From an uncultured Alphaproteobacteria bacterium (GTDB taxonomy: Bacteria; Pseudomonadota; Alphaproteobacteria; HIMB59; GCA-002718135): a stretch of DNA of 64,000 bases. The notes below the pieces were generated by a model. It did not search any database, was not told the origin of the DNA, and saw nothing but the letters and a program-made list of their open reading frames with translations. The stretch is from NCBI GenBank assembly GCA_902614395.1, contig CACMKW010000002.1:129356-193355 (forward strand), given 5' to 3'. Within the stretch, counting starts at the first letter, position 1, and the number at the start of each line of letters is the position of its first letter. The position numbers were made by a program, and so were the translations under genes. Positions 17,227-27,849 of this stretch are shown one piece after another.

Positions 17227-19740
17227 GTGTCATCGCGATACAATCATAAGGTAGTTGAAAAAAAGTGGCAGGATATTTGGTCACAAAATAAAATTTTTCA
17301 AACTTCGCGGGATAAAAATAAAGAAAAATTTTATGTTTTAGAAATGTTCCCATATCCCTCAGGAAAAATACATATGGGTCATGTGAGAAACTATACATTG
17401 GGAGATGTAATAGCAAGATACAAAAAAATGAAGGGGTATAATGTATTACACCCAATGGGTTGGGATGCATTTGGTCTTCCTGCAGAAAATGCTGCTTTAA
17501 CTGAAAAAAAACATCCTGAAAGCTGGACATATCAAAATATCAAAACAATGAAAGAACAGCTTTTAAAAATGGGGTTGTCTCTTGATTGGGAAAGGGAAAT
17601 TGCAACGTGCCATCCAGAATATTACAAACATGAACAAAAATTTTTTATTGATATGTTCAAAGCTGGTCTTGCTTATAAAAAAGAAGCTGAGGTCAATTGG
17701 GATCCTGTCGACAAAACAGTGTTAGCCAATGAGCAAGTAATTGATGGTAGGGGTTGGAGATCAGGGGCTGTTGTTGAAAAGAAAAAACTATCCCAATGGT
17801 TTTTAAAAATAAGTAAGTATTCTGACGAGCTGTTGAAGGATCTGGATAATTTAGAAAATTGGCCAAACAAAGTAAAAATAATGCAGTCTAATTGGATTGG
17901 TAAATCAATAGGAGCAGAAATAGACTTTCATGTTTCAGAGGGTGAAACAAAAATTACAATATTTACAACAAGACCGGACACTATTTACGGTGCAACTTTT
18001 TTGGCTCTTTCAAGTGAACATGAGTTAGTAACTAAAATTTCAAAAAATAATGATAGCTTAAAAAGATTTATTAAGGATTGTGAAAATATTAATCCAGATA
18101 AAGTTAAAAGAGGTTTTGATACTGGTTTATTTGCAAACCATCCATTTATTGAGGGTAAAAAACTTCCAATTTTTGTAGCTAATTTTGTTCTTAAAGAATA
18201 CGGGTTAGGGGCAATTTTTGGTTGCCCTGCACATGACCAAAGAGATCTTGATTTTGCAAGAGAATATAATCTTGATGTAATACCAGTTGTTAAACCAGCT
18301 AATATAAGTGAAAAAGCTTTCAAAATTACAACTGAAGCTTTCACCAATGAAGGTATAATAATTAACTCACCTTCTTTAAATGGATTAAACATAGATGATG
18401 CAAAAGATAAGATTATTGAACATATTGAAAAGAAAAAGATTGGAAGAAAAAAAATAAATTTTAAGTTAAGAGATTGGGGTATCTCACGACAGAGGTTTTG
18501 GGGTTGTCCAATTCCTATAATTTACAGAGAGGATGGAGAGGTATTAGCTGTTGAAGATTCTGAGTTGCCTGTAAAACTTCCAGACATCAAAAATTTTACT
18601 GAATCATCCAGCGCGCTAAACAATATCTCTGACTGGAAAGAAACTATTTGTCCTAAAACAGGATTAAAGGCTATAAGAGAGACTGATACATTTGATACCT
18701 TTTTTGAGTCTTCCTGGTATTATTTTCGCTATTGTAATGCAAGATTAGACAAGCCTTTTGATAAAAAGGATATTGACTATTGGTTGCCAGTTGATCAATA
18801 TATTGGTGGTATTGAACACGCAATATTACACCTTCTTTATTCTAGGTTTTTTACTAAAGCCCTTAGAGATCTAAATTATTTTAATTTAGATGAACCGTTT
18901 AAGGGGTTGTTTACACAGGGAATGGTAACTCATATTACTTACAAGAACAAAAATGGAGATTGGTTAGAACCAAAGGATGTTGAAGTAGTAAATAATGTTT
19001 TTAAAGATAAAAATGGTCAAGAAGTTAAAACTGGAAAAATTGAAAAAATGAGCAAATCTAAAAAAAATGTTGTTGATCCAAATGATATTATTAGTTCATA
19101 TGGGGCAGATACAGCTAGATGGTTTATGTTATCTGATAGTCCGCCAGAAAGAGACTTACAATGGACTGATACTGGTATAGCTGCATCATTTAAGTTCATT
19201 AACAGATTATATGAATTGGTTGAGAAATATAAAAATCATCAATCAAACAATGATGAAAATTCTAAAGATATAAATGGATTAAAAATTATTATTAATGAGG
19301 TGGCAGAAAACATAGAAGCATTTCAATTTAATAAATCAGTTGCGAAAATTTATGAATTTGTAAATATTCTCAATGATGCATTGTTAAAAAATAAATTGTC
19401 ACAAAAAAACTTTAAATGGTCTCTGGAAAAATTATCAATTATATTACAGCCATTTGTGCCTCATATAAGTGAGGAAATATGGTCAAGTCTTGGAAATCAA
19501 ACATTGTGTATTAATGAAGCCTGGCCCCTAGAAGATGTGATAAGAAAATCAGAAATAAAAATTGCCATACAAATAAATGGTAAAACAAAAGAAATAATTG
19601 AGATTGATGATGGGTTTTCTAAAGAAAAAGTTTTAGAAATCGTTAAGCATAATGATAAAATTAAAAAAAATTTGTTAGGTAAAAATGTTGTGCGAGAGAT
19701 CTATGTTCCTGGTAAAATTGTAAATTTGGTTATCAAATGA
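17227..19740 (+). CDS. leuS: Leucyl-tRNA synthetase
   Basis: 837 residues, class Ia synthetase that charges tRNA-Leu. The HIGH motif is [11 protein letters not shown] (residues 43-52) and the KMSKS motif is at 607-611. The editing (CP1) domain between them includes [12 protein letters not shown] and the [12 protein letters not shown] region. The C-terminal anticodon-binding domain ends with the ububiquitous [13 protein letters not shown] segment. The start is GTG, three bases after the DUF3576 stop, and the end overlaps lptE by 4 bp (ATGA). The length and all motifs are normal. Confidence 0.98.
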   Translation: MSSRYNHKVVEKKWQDIWSQNKIFQTSRDKNKEKFYVLEMFPYPSGKIHMGHVRNYTLGDVIARYKKMKGYNVLHPMGWDAFGLPAENAALTEKKHPESWTYQNIKTMKEQLLKMGLSLDWEREIATCHPEYYKHEQKFFIDMFKAGLAYKKEAEVNWDPVDKTVLANEQVIDGRGWRSGAVVEKKKLSQWFLKISKYSDELLKDLDNLENWPNKVKIMQSNWIGKSIGAEIDFHVSEGETKITIFTTRPDTIYGATFLALSSEHELVTKISKNNDSLKRFIKDCENINPDKVKRGFDTGLFANHPFIEGKKLPIFVANFVLKEYGLGAIFGCPAHDQRDLDFAREYNLDVIPVVKPANISEKAFKITTEAFTNEGIIINSPSLNGLNIDDAKDKIIEHIEKKKIGRKKINFKLRDWGISRQRFWGCPIPIIYREDGEVLAVEDSELPVKLPDIKNFTESSSALNNISDWKETICPKTGLKAIRETDTFDTFFESSWYYFRYCNARLDKPFDKKDIDYWLPVDQYIGGIEHAILHLLYSRFFTKALRDLNYFNLDEPFKGLFTQGMVTHITYKNKNGDWLEPKDVEVVNNVFKDKNGQEVKTGKIEKMSKSKKNVVDPNDIISSYGADTARWFMLSDSPPERDLQWTDTGIAASFKFINRLYELVEKYKNHQSNNDENSKDINGLKIIINEVAENIEAFQFNKSVAKIYEFVNILNDALLKNKLSQKNFKWSLEKLSIILQPFVPHISEEIWSSLGNQTLCINEAWPLEDVIRKSEIKIAIQINGKTKEIIEIDDGFSKEKVLEIVKHNDKIKKNLLGKNVVREIYVPGKIVNLVIK

Positions 19741-20225
19741 AAAGGTTATTTTTTGTCACTATATTTATTTTTATTATATCCTGTGGTGATATTGACTTCG
19801 TTTATAAAGAAGATAAAAATCTTATAAATCCTTTGTATGAGAAAACAGAAGTTAGTACCTCGGGCTTAGATATAAATTTTATGAACTCATACCTTCCAAT
19901 GTTTTTTGGCAATAAAAAAGAAGATCGTTTCAGCCTTATAATCAAAATTGAGCAGGATAAAATAAAAAGGTCTGTAGAAACAAATCAGGCTACTTCAAAA
20001 TTAAGATATGAGCTTAAATTTATATATACTTTAATCTTAAACGAAAAAAAATGTGTGACCTTTGATAAAGAATTGGTATCTCATTTTTCAATAATTCCTA
20101 AGTCTTCAGGCTACAATTATGGTACCGATTCATCTTTAGAGAAAAAATATCAATTGGCGGTAACAGAAAACTTAAATAGATTTGTTTCTATAATAACAGA
20201 TAAGGATTTAAATAATTGTTCATGA
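19737..20225 (+). CDS. lptE: LPS-assembly lipoprotein LptE (putative)
   Basis: 162 residues. The lipoprotein signal ends at the lipobox IISC (Cys16). The mature region is a small alpha/beta fold (SYLPMFF..., [31 protein letters not shown]) like LptE, which plugs the LptD barrel and helps insert LPS in the outer membrane. Primary sequence alone is weak, since LptE is poorly conserved. The position between leuS and holA is the canonical lptE location in proteobacteria and carries most of the weight. It overlaps both neighbours by ATGA junctions. Confidence 0.78.
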   Translation: MKRLFFVTIFIFIISCGDIDFVYKEDKNLINPLYEKTEVSTSGLDINFMNSYLPMFFGNKKEDRFSLIIKIEQDKIKRSVETNQATSKLRYELKFIYTLILNEKKCVTFDKELVSHFSIIPKSSGYNYGTDSSLEKKYQLAVTENLNRFVSIITDKDLNNCS

Positions 20226-21160
20226 AAATCAATTCATTAAACATACTTATAAAAAAGACATCCGCTCTAAATAAAAAATTTTATTTTATAAGTGGTAACG
20301 AAAAAACACTTATGGAAAAAATAAAAACAATAATTATTGAGGGTTTCAAAGAAAAAGAAAATTTCCATATAAAAAATATAGATACAATTAGTGATTTTGT
20401 TGATGGTGTTGGGCTTTTTGGAGATAAAAGCATATACATTGTAAATGGAAATAAAGGAATAGATATAGAGACTTTGGATAATTTAAGATCATCGGATGGT
20501 CTTTTTATTTTTTTACATGAAAATTCACAGAAAATTAAAAAAATAAAAAATTTATTTAGCACTGATAGAGATTCTTATCTAATTGACTGCTATGAGTTAG
20601 ACAGGGGTTCAAAAATAAAAATTTTAAACGAATTTTTAAGAATAAATAAATTAGAAATCTCACAGGATGTTTACTGGTTCTTGATTGATAAATCAGGCAG
20701 CAAATATATTTTTTTTGAAAAAAATTTAATTAAAGTACTTGAATTAGATAAACAAGACATAACATTGGATAAGATTAAAAAAATTTTGACTGTTGATGAA
20801 TCTGGTAAAGAAAAAATTTTCTTCAGTTTATTCCAAAAAAATAAGGAAATTATTGGGCTTTATAGAGATAAAATTATAAATAACTCAGATGTAAACGAGC
20901 TTTACTATTATATTAAATTTTTTTGTCAGCTTATCATTGATTGTAATAGTGAAGATGAATATAAAAAAAAGATTCCATTGTATTTATTTAAAGAAAAAAA
21001 CTACTTAATTGATATTTATAGAAAATATAACTCTAAAAAGAAGAAAATGCTTTTAAAATTACTGTCATCGACTGATCGTGTTTTAAGAAAAGAAAGTGGG
21101 TTATCTTTGGTTATTGGTCTTCGTTTTCTTTTGAATATTAAAAAAATTACTATTTCTTAA
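20222..21160 (+). CDS. holA: DNA polymerase III delta subunit
   Basis: 312 residues from the ATG at 20222, which overlaps the lptE stop as ATGA (a TTG two codons upstream is less likely). HolA opens the beta clamp as part of the clamp loader. The fold reads as N-terminal KKFYFISGNEKTLMEKIKTI, then a Rossmann-like part with IYIVNGNKGID and LFIFLHENSQK, then helical domains. The synteny lptE-holA-parB is standard. It is divergent and K/I-rich. Its 3' end overlaps parB, on the other strand, by 11 bp. Confidence 0.88.
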   Translation: MKINSLNILIKKTSALNKKFYFISGNEKTLMEKIKTIIIEGFKEKENFHIKNIDTISDFVDGVGLFGDKSIYIVNGNKGIDIETLDNLRSSDGLFIFLHENSQKIKKIKNLFSTDRDSYLIDCYELDRGSKIKILNEFLRINKLEISQDVYWFLIDKSGSKYIFFEKNLIKVLELDKQDITLDKIKKILTVDESGKEKIFFSLFQKNKEIIGLYRDKIINNSDVNELYYYIKFFCQLIIDCNSEDEYKKKIPLYLFKEKNYLIDIYRKYNSKKKKMLLKLLSSTDRVLRKESGLSLVIGLRFLLNIKKITIS

Positions 21161-21989
21161 GCCTTTTCATTAAATCGTCTAATTGATTTAAATTAGAGTA
21201 ATAAAGAGTTAGTGAGCCAGATGAACCACTCTCATTAAATTGGATGGATGTTTTTAGACCTATTTTGTCTGAAAGCTCCTTTTCAAGATCAACTATATTT
21301 GGATCTTTTGAGGTTTTTTTTGTTTTATTTTTTTTAAATTCAGATGTTATTTTTTCGATCTGTCTTACACTAAGCTTCTTTTCAATTATTTCTTTAGCTT
21401 TATTAATAGCATCAGGTACACCGATAAGAGCTCTGGCGTGACCCATTGATAAATCCCCTTTAATTACCATTTCTTGTATTTTTTTATCAAGTTCTAAAAG
21501 GCGTAAAATATTTGAAACATGGCTTGAGCTTTTACCTATTAGTTTAGCAAGGTTTTCGTTGTTGATACCTTTGATATCAATTAGTCCTTTATATGCATTG
21601 GCCTCCTCAATTACATTTAGGTCTTCTCTTTGAATATTTTCAATTAAGGCTGCTTCTAACACATTGGTGTCATCTAAATTTTTAATGACACATTCTACTT
21701 CATGCATTCCATTTAATTGACAAGCCCGCCATCTTCTTTCCCCAGCAACAATCTGATATTGGCCATCTCTTATTGGTTTTATAATTATAGGCTGAATCAA
21801 TCCTTGGTTTTTAATTGAGTATGATAGCTCCTTTAGATCCTCATCTTTAAAATTTTTTCTTGGCTGAGATGGGTTGGGGATTATTTGAGATATATTAATT
21901 TTTTTAATCCCGTTGCTGCTATCAGGGTTATTATTTGTGGTTGATAAAAGAGCTCCTAGACCCATTCCTAGCTTGTTTTCTTTATTCAT
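21150..21989 (-). CDS. parB: Chromosome-partitioning protein ParB
   Basis: 279 residues. The N-terminal CTPase/ParB domain holds ISQIIPNPSQPRKNF and the box II arginine patch GERRWRACQLNGM. The central helix-turn-helix includes LIGKSSSHVSNILRLLEL, and the C-terminal dimerisation part ends with LTLYYSNLNQLDDLM. ParB loads on parS and slides along DNA as a CTP-dependent clamp. Two parS-like sites lie about 3.5 kb to the right, near mnmE. Overlaps parA by 8 bp, forming the parAB operon. Confidence 0.96.
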   Translation of the reverse strand: MNKENKLGMGLGALLSTTNNNPDSSNGIKKINISQIIPNPSQPRKNFKDEDLKELSYSIKNQGLIQPIIIKPIRDGQYQIVAGERRWRACQLNGMHEVECVIKNLDDTNVLEAALIENIQREDLNVIEEANAYKGLIDIKGINNENLAKLIGKSSSHVSNILRLLELDKKIQEMVIKGDLSMGHARALIGVPDAINKAKEIIEKKLSVRQIEKITSEFKKNKTKKTSKDPNIVDLEKELSDKIGLKTSIQFNESGSSGSLTLYYSNLNQLDDLMKRLKK

Positions 21990-22755
21990 AGTTTTTATTT
22001 TGATTTAAAATTACTTCTTTTGCAAGCTCTATATAAGCCAAAGAGCCTGCGGCTTGTGTATCATATATCAATGCAGGTTTACCATGACTTGGGGCTTCAG
22101 ATATTTTAACATTTCTTGGAATGGTTGTTTTGTAGACTTGATTACCAAAATGTTGTCTTACATCCTTCTCTACCAATGAACTCAGTGAATTTCTTTTATC
22201 TAACATTGTTAATAAAATTCCTTCAATTTTTAAATCTTTATTAAAGTTTTGTTGAATTAGTTTTATTGTTTCCATTAAGGCTGACAGTCCCTCAAGCGCA
22301 AAGAATTCAGACTGAAGAGGAATAAGCGTAGTGTCAGATGCAACTAGTGAATTAATAGTTAGCAGACCAAGTGCTGGTGGGCAATCTATAAAAATAAAAT
22401 CGAAATTATTAATTTCATCAAAAATTGATTTAAAGACGTACTCCCTATTTTCAAAATTTGTAAGCTCTACCTCTGCCGCAGCTAGGTCTGTGTTTGCTCC
22501 AATTATTTTTAGACCAGGAACTAGTGTTTCTTTTATACCTTCTATTAAAAGTTTCTTTTCATGAATCATTTCATAAATTGACGGCTTTCTTTCATCATAA
22601 GAAAGTCCTAATCCTGTACTCGCATTACCTTGTGGGTCAGCGTCGACAATTAAAACATTTTTTTTCACTGCAGCTAATGAAGTGGCTAGGTTTATTGTTG
22701 TTGTGGTTTTGCCAACACCACCTTTTTGGTTTGATATAGAGATAATTTTTTTCAC
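21982..22755 (-). CDS. parA: Chromosome-partitioning ATPase ParA
   Basis: 257 residues, deviant-Walker ATPase that moves ParB-parS complexes over the nucleoid. The Walker A motif KGGVGKTTTT starts at residue 11, VDADPQGNASTGLGL follows, and Walker B is FIFIDCPPALGLLT. The length is usual for chromosomal ParA/Soj. It overlaps rsmG by 4 bp upstream and parB downstream, in the conserved mnmG-rsmG-parA-parB string. Confidence 0.97.
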   Translation of the reverse strand: MKKIISISNQKGGVGKTTTTINLATSLAAVKKNVLIVDADPQGNASTGLGLSYDERKPSIYEMIHEKKLLIEGIKETLVPGLKIIGANTDLAAAEVELTNFENREYVFKSIFDEINNFDFIFIDCPPALGLLTINSLVASDTTLIPLQSEFFALEGLSALMETIKLIQQNFNKDLKIEGILLTMLDKRNSLSSLVEKDVRQHFGNQVYKTTIPRNVKISEAPSHGKPALIYDTQAAGSLAYIELAKEVILNQNKNYE

Positions 22756-23357
22756 AGTTTTTTATATTTGTTTATTTTTAAAACATATCCACCGCCCACA
22801 CTTTGACTTGGATGAAGATCGTATTCAAAGCTAAAGGATTTTTTTGCATCATGTATTTCTTTCTTAACACTTCTTCCTTTTAGAAAAAGTAGTGATGTAT
22901 TTTTTTTAGTAAAAAACCGTGAATAATCTAATGATTTTGCTAATGGAGCAAAGGCTCGACAGATAATAAAGTCAAATTTTTGATTTTTTATTTTTTCAAC
23001 CCTTGTACAAATAGTTTTTATTTCTAAATTCTGCTCGTGTGCAAATTCTTTAATAAAGTTTATTTTTTTCATCTTTGAGTCAATCAATAATATATTTGAA
23101 TGCCCAAAAATATGTAAGATCACTCCTGGTAAGCCAGCACCGGTGCCAAGGTCTATTATTGATGCATTTTTTTTTAAAATAAATTCAGACAACTGTAATG
23201 AATCATTAATATGTCTATCCCAAGCAACATCTAGGGTGGAGGGTCCTACTAAATTGTGTATTTGGTTGCTTTTTGTTAACTTAAGTATGTAACTATCGAT
23301 TAAATCAATTTGCTTTCTGTTAAGATTATATTTTTTTATTACAGCGCTTTTATCCAA
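22752..23357 (-). CDS. rsmG: 16S rRNA (guanine-527-N7)-methyltransferase
   Basis: 201 residues. RsmG (GidB) methylates G527 of 16S rRNA using S-adenosylmethionine. Seen are the family lead-in NLVGPSTLDVAWDRHINDSL and the SAM loop IIDLGTGAGLPGVIL, then FIICRAFAPLAKSLDY. The length is typical. It starts one base after the mnmG stop and overlaps parA. All key motifs are intact. Confidence 0.95.
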   Translation of the reverse strand: MDKSAVIKKYNLNRKQIDLIDSYILKLTKSNQIHNLVGPSTLDVAWDRHINDSLQLSEFILKKNASIIDLGTGAGLPGVILHIFGHSNILLIDSKMKKINFIKEFAHEQNLEIKTICTRVEKIKNQKFDFIICRAFAPLAKSLDYSRFFTKKNTSLLFLKGRSVKKEIHDAKKSFSFEYDLHPSQSVGGGYVLKINKYKKL

Positions 23358-23358
23358 A

Positions 23359-25224
23359 TTATGCTGCTTTTTTATTTTTATTTTTTTTAATATATCTAAG
23401 AAGTGCTATGGCGGCGGCTGGTGTTACGCCCGATATTCTTGAGGCTGCTCCAAGAGTTGGTGGTTTAATTTTTGATAATTTTTCTACTATCTCATTAGAT
23501 AAGCTGCCAACTAGTTTATAATTAGTTGATTTTGGAATTCTTAAACTTTCTTCTTTTTCAAAATCTTGAATATCCATTCTTTGCCTATCAAGATAACCTG
23601 AGTACTTAGCTTCAATTTCTATTTGTTCTATTACATCGTCTTCTAAATCACTTAATTCAGGAAGAATTTTTTTGAGCTTAGTGGTTGTAATATTAGAAAA
23701 CGACAAAAGGTCTATGATATTTCTTTTCTTTCCATCTTTGTTAATTTTTATTCCCTTTTTCAGAAGCGCGTCTGGAGAGAATTTGTGATTTTTTACAAAC
23801 CTAAACCCTTCTTTTATCCTTCTGGATTTTTTTTCAAATTCTCTTTGCCTATCTATATCAACACAGCCTATATCAATTCCAAGAGGTGTAAGTCTTAAAT
23901 CTGCGTTATCAGCCCGAAGTAAAAGTCTATATTCGGATCTTGAAGTGAACATTCTATATGGCTCTTTAGTCCCTTTTGTAACCAAATCGTCTATCAAAAC
24001 ACCTATATATCCGGAGGACCTAGGTATTATAAATTCTTTGTTAGATGTTGTTTTAAATGATGCATTTATCCCAGCCATTATACCTTGTGCAGCTGCTTCT
24101 TCGTATCCGGTTGTTCCATTTATCTGCCCAGCAAAAAATAAGTTTTTTATTTTTTTTGTTTCAAGTGTGTGTGTTAGTTCTTGTGGGTCAACAAAATCAT
24201 ATTCAATTGCATAAGCAGGTTGTGTAATTGTAACATTCTCTAAACCTTTAATCGTTTTAACAAATTGCTCTTGAATTTCAGTTGGAAGTGAAGAGGATAT
24301 TCCGTTTGGATATATTAAATCACTATCTAATCCTTCTGGCTCAAGAAATATCTGGTGTGATGACTTATTTTTAAATTTATGAATTTTATCTTCAATAGAT
24401 GGGCAATACCTAGCCCCCATTGATTGTATTTCTCCTGAATACATTGGTGATAGGTTAAGGTTATGAGCGATAATTTCATGGGTGTTTTTATTAGTATGAG
24501 TAATAAAACAAGATATTTGAGGAATGTGGATATCTCTGTTGATAAAAGAAAATGGAACAAGCTTTTTATCTGGGTGTTGTTTATCTAAGTCATTGAAATT
24601 TATAGTTTTTTTAAGTAATCTTGGGGGTGTTCCTGTTTTCAATCTGCCTATTGAAAACTTTAGCTCTTTAAGTCTTTTTGCAAGCTTTATTGATGGCTTA
24701 TCACCAACTCTTCCGGCTTCTTGCTTCTCAGAGCCTATTCTTATTAACCCTTGTAAGAAAGTACCTGTAGTTAAAACAACAGATTTGGATAATATCTTTT
24801 TGTTATCACCTAAAACAACACCATTTACTTGTTTATTTAAAATAATTAAATCTTCTACTGACCCCTCAATAATTTGAAGATTTTTTTGCTTAGATACAAG
24901 GTCATTTATGGCATTTTTATATAAAATACGGTCTGTTTGTGCCCTTGGACCTCTTACAGCAGCACCTCTGCTCGAGTTTAACATTCTAAATTGTATACAG
25001 GATCTGTCTGTAGCTTTAGCCATAACCCCATCTAAAGCATCTATTTCCTTTACAAGGTGTCCTTTTCCAAGACCTCCAATTGCAGGATTGCATGACATTT
25101 CTCCTATTTTATCAACTTTATGAGTAATTAAAGCTGTTTTTGATCCAGTTCTTGCAGATGAGCATGCTGCTTCTACGCCTGCGTGCCCTCCACCAATTAC
25201 AATTACATCAAATTTATTTTCCAT
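23359..25224 (-). CDS. mnmG: tRNA U34 carboxymethylaminomethyl enzyme MnmG
   Basis: 621 residues from the ATG at 25224 ([20 protein letters not shown]). An in-frame GTG at 25236 would add four residues but sits inside the parS-like palindrome and lacks a ribosome-binding site. MnmG (GidA) uses FAD, and with MnmE it installs the cmnm5 group on U34 of certain tRNAs. Motifs are [26 protein letters not shown], the [18 protein letters not shown] region and the C-terminal [14 protein letters not shown] helical domain. The gene lies 18 bp downstream of mnmE, forming a functional pair. Confidence 0.97.
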   Translation of the reverse strand: MENKFDVIVIGGGHAGVEAACSSARTGSKTALITHKVDKIGEMSCNPAIGGLGKGHLVKEIDALDGVMAKATDRSCIQFRMLNSSRGAAVRGPRAQTDRILYKNAINDLVSKQKNLQIIEGSVEDLIILNKQVNGVVLGDNKKILSKSVVLTTGTFLQGLIRIGSEKQEAGRVGDKPSIKLAKRLKELKFSIGRLKTGTPPRLLKKTINFNDLDKQHPDKKLVPFSFINRDIHIPQISCFITHTNKNTHEIIAHNLNLSPMYSGEIQSMGARYCPSIEDKIHKFKNKSSHQIFLEPEGLDSDLIYPNGISSSLPTEIQEQFVKTIKGLENVTITQPAYAIEYDFVDPQELTHTLETKKIKNLFFAGQINGTTGYEEAAAQGIMAGINASFKTTSNKEFIIPRSSGYIGVLIDDLVTKGTKEPYRMFTSRSEYRLLLRADNADLRLTPLGIDIGCVDIDRQREFEKKSRRIKEGFRFVKNHKFSPDALLKKGIKINKDGKKRNIIDLLSFSNITTTKLKKILPELSDLEDDVIEQIEIEAKYSGYLDRQRMDIQDFEKEESLRIPKSTNYKLVGSLSNEIVEKLSKIKPPTLGAASRISGVTPAAAIALLRYIKKNKNKKAA

Positions 25225-25230
25225 GTCTCT

Positions 25231-25242
25231 TTTCACGTGAAA
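25231..25242. promoter_or_regulatory. parS: parS-like site 1
   Basis: TTTCACGTGAAA, a perfect 12-bp palindrome identical to the core of the widely conserved parS consensus TGTTTCACGTGAAACA; the two outer bases on each side differ. It fills the 18-bp gap between mnmE and mnmG. The ParB gene is about 3.3 kb away. Confidence 0.8.
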
Positions 25243-26529
25243 TTACTTACCTATACAAAAATCACTAAATATTATATCTAAAATTTTCTCAATATCAAAT
25301 TTTTGATTAATTCCATCAATATACATAATTGATCTTCTAACATTTTCAGCAGCAATATCTATTTCTTTTAAATCTAAACCTTTAAGTAGTAAAAGGGATT
25401 TATTAAGGCTTTCCATATGTCTTTCACGTGAAAAGACTGGTCCAGAAATTGGTTTTTTCTTTAATTTTGAAGATATGGTTTTAATAAGAGGCTCAATTCC
25501 ATAACCAGATACTGATGAAATACTGTGTACCCCACTAATTTTCTTTTTATTTGTATCATATTTTGATTTAACAAATATTTTTGATTTGATTTTACTGTAG
25601 TTCTTCTTTTCATTGTTTTTGAGAAAAACTATATTTAAATCAGACTTTTCAGCGCTTTCTAAGGATCTTTCAATACCTATTTTTTCAATTAAATTCTTAT
25701 ATTTTCTTATTCCAGCTGTATCAATAAATGTGTATTTATCTCCTTGTATATCTAGCGTGGAGCTTACTAAATCTGTTGTGGTTCCTGGTATATTAGTAAC
25801 TATAGAAACCTCCTTGTTATTAATATAATTAATAAAGGAAGATTTTCCTGTGTTTGGTTTTCCAATAATAGTTATTTTAAAACCGTTATAAATTTGTCTA
25901 GATAAAGTTGATCTTTCGATAATATTTTCAATTTTTTTATATATGTTCTTATTTTGTTCTCTTATGTTTTTATATATTTCTTTAGGAAGGTCTTCATCAG
26001 CAAAATCAATTATAGCCTCTATATCTGCTAGAAGTTTTTTTTGTTTATTTGATATTTCATTAACTAATTTATCTAAATTTCCACTTAAATTACCAATGGC
26101 TATCTTTCTTTGATTTTCAGTTTCTGCATTGACTAAATCATTAATTGTTTCAGCTTCTAAAACACTAAGCTTATCATTCATTAGAGCTCTTTTGGTAAAC
26201 TCTCCAGGCTCAGCAAGTCTGATCTGTTTTTTTAATAGGGTTTTAGTTATTTTGTTAATTACAGAAATACTTCCATGACAAGATATTTCCACCATATCCT
26301 CCCCTGTATAGCTTTTTGGTGATTTAAAAAAAGTTGTTAGCGTCTGATCTACAACGCTCCTTCCGTCTAATAAATCGTTTAATGTAGCAAAGTTTGTTTT
26401 AAATTTTTTTTTTGAAGATATTGATTTTATTATTGTATGAGAGTCTTTTCCCGAAACCCTAAAAACAGCTATGCCTGATTTACCTCTTTGCGTAGCAAGA
26501 GCAAAAATTGTCTCTTTGAAAGCTTTCAT
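25243..26529 (-). CDS. mnmE: tRNA-modification GTPase MnmE
   Basis: 428 residues. The N-terminal tetrahydrofolate-binding domain starts ETIFALATQRGKSGIAVFRV. The inserted G domain carries G1 GKPNTGKSS, a G2/G3 region NIPGTTTDLV and DTAGIRKYKN. The protein ends in the conserved FCIGK, whose cysteine is required for activity. MnmE works with MnmG in U34 modification. A 5-bp TTGGG/CCCAA stem sits just upstream of the ATG, and the 3' coding part contains a second parS-like site. The length is slightly below the usual 450. Confidence 0.96.
   Translation of the reverse strand: MKAFKETIFALATQRGKSGIAVFRVSGKDSHTIIKSISSKKKFKTNFATLNDLLDGRSVVDQTLTTFFKSPKSYTGEDMVEISCHGSISVINKITKTLLKKQIRLAEPGEFTKRALMNDKLSVLEAETINDLVNAETENQRKIAIGNLSGNLDKLVNEISNKQKKLLADIEAIIDFADEDLPKEIYKNIREQNKNIYKKIENIIERSTLSRQIYNGFKITIIGKPNTGKSSFINYINNKEVSIVTNIPGTTTDLVSSTLDIQGDKYTFIDTAGIRKYKNLIEKIGIERSLESAEKSDLNIVFLKNNEKKNYSKIKSKIFVKSKYDTNKKKISGVHSISSVSGYGIEPLIKTISSKLKKKPISGPVFSRERHMESLNKSLLLLKGLDLKEIDIAAENVRRSIMYIDGINQKFDIEKILDIIFSDFCIGK
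25422..25433. promoter_or_regulatory. parS: parS-like site 2 (inside mnmE)
   Basis: A second exact TTTCACGTGAAA, 191 bp from the first, within the mnmE coding region. Two identical 12-mers so close together and near parAB are very unlikely by chance in this A/T-rich sequence. Together they could form a ParB loading cluster. Confidence 0.78.
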
Positions 26530-26592
26530 TTTTTGGGAATTAAACCCAAGATGATATTAAGTAAATAAGAAAGATTATAAAAAAATTTATAT

Positions 26593-27849
26593 TTATTTAG
26601 TTCCCATGCTTTGGAAGAATTCGTTGTTAGTTTTTGTATTTTTCATTTTATCTAACAAGAACTCCATGGCTTCTGTACTTCCCATTGGGGCTAATATTTT
26701 TCTTAAAATAAAGATTTTTCCAAGCTCGTCTTTATCAAGCAATAATTCTTCTTTTCTTGTTCCCGACTTACCAATATCAAAAGCTGGGTAGGTTCTTTTT
26801 TGACTTAGTTTTCTATCTAGAACCATTTCGCTATTACCAGTACCTTTAAATTCTTCAAATATAACTTCATCCATTCTACTTCCTGTATCTATTAAAGCAG
26901 TAGCAATAATTGTTAGAGATCCACCTTTTTCTACATTCCTTGCAGCTCCAAAAAATCTTTTTGGTCTTTGTAAGGCATTGGCATCAACACCACCTGTTAA
27001 TACCTTTCCACTAGATGGAACAACAGTATTGTAAGCTCTTCCAAGTCTGGTGATTGAATCAAGAAGGATTACAACATCATGCTTATATTCAACTAGCCTT
27101 TTAGCTTTTTCAATTACCATTTCAGCAACTTGAACGTGACGTGAAGCAGGCTCATCAAAAGTTGAACTAATTACCTCACCCTTAACTGATCTTTGCATAT
27201 CTGTAACTTCTTCTGGTCTTTCATCAATTAGGAGAACAATCAGTTTAGCGTCTGGACTATTAGCAGTAATGGCATTAGCAATTTTTTGCATAATTATTGT
27301 TTTACCAGTGAAAGGTTGTGCAACAATTAATTGTCTCTGTCCCTTTCCAAGAGGAGCAATAATATCAATTATTCTTTCTGTATTATCCGGCATAGGTTTT
27401 TCTTGTTCAAGTTTGAACCTTGCTTCAGGATACAATGGTGTTAAATCTTCAAAATTAACCCTGTTCTTAACTAAATCAGTTTCTTGACCGTTGATTTTGT
27501 TAATTTTAGTTATAGCAAAATATCTTTCTCCTTGCTTTGGAGATCTAATTTCACCTTCAACACTGTCACCCGTTCTTAAACTAAATTTTTTAATTTGAGA
27601 TGGAGAAATATAGATATCATCTGGTCCTGGAAGATAATTAGACTCTGAAGACCTTAGAAAACCGAAACCATCTTGCATAATCTCAATGACCCCTAAACCA
27701 GTAATAATTTCACCCTCTTCAGCAATTGTTTTTAAAATTGCAAACATCAAATCTTGCTTTCTAAGAGAAGATGGGTTTTCTATACCAAGCTTGTCTGCTT
27801 GTTTTAAAAGCTCTTGAGGTTCTTTTCCTTTTAATTCCTGTAAATTCAT
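26593..27849 (-). CDS. rho: Transcription termination factor Rho
   Basis: 418 residues, the hexameric RNA helicase that ends transcription. The N-terminal Rho domain starts [20 protein letters not shown]. The RNA-binding cold-shock fold contains [20 protein letters not shown]. The ATPase core has [19 protein letters not shown] as Walker A and [15 protein letters not shown] as the Walker B/R-loop region. The length is normal. It is the gene nearest to the candidate origin on the left arm. Few intrinsic terminators were seen in the window, so Rho probably does most of the termination. Confidence 0.98.
   Translation of the reverse strand: MNLQELKGKEPQELLKQADKLGIENPSSLRKQDLMFAILKTIAEEGEIITGLGVIEIMQDGFGFLRSSESNYLPGPDDIYISPSQIKKFSLRTGDSVEGEIRSPKQGERYFAITKINKINGQETDLVKNRVNFEDLTPLYPEARFKLEQEKPMPDNTERIIDIIAPLGKGQRQLIVAQPFTGKTIIMQKIANAITANSPDAKLIVLLIDERPEEVTDMQRSVKGEVISSTFDEPASRHVQVAEMVIEKAKRLVEYKHDVVILLDSITRLGRAYNTVVPSSGKVLTGGVDANALQRPKRFFGAARNVEKGGSLTIIATALIDTGSRMDEVIFEEFKGTGNSEMVLDRKLSQKRTYPAFDIGKSGTRKEELLLDKDELGKIFILRKILAPMGSTEAMEFLLDKMKNTKTNNEFFQSMGTK

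Noticed and set aside
26526..26592. TTGGG/CCCAA stem after rho as an intrinsic terminator
   Set aside because: Only five base pairs, and on the rho strand it is followed by A-rich sequence instead of a T-run.
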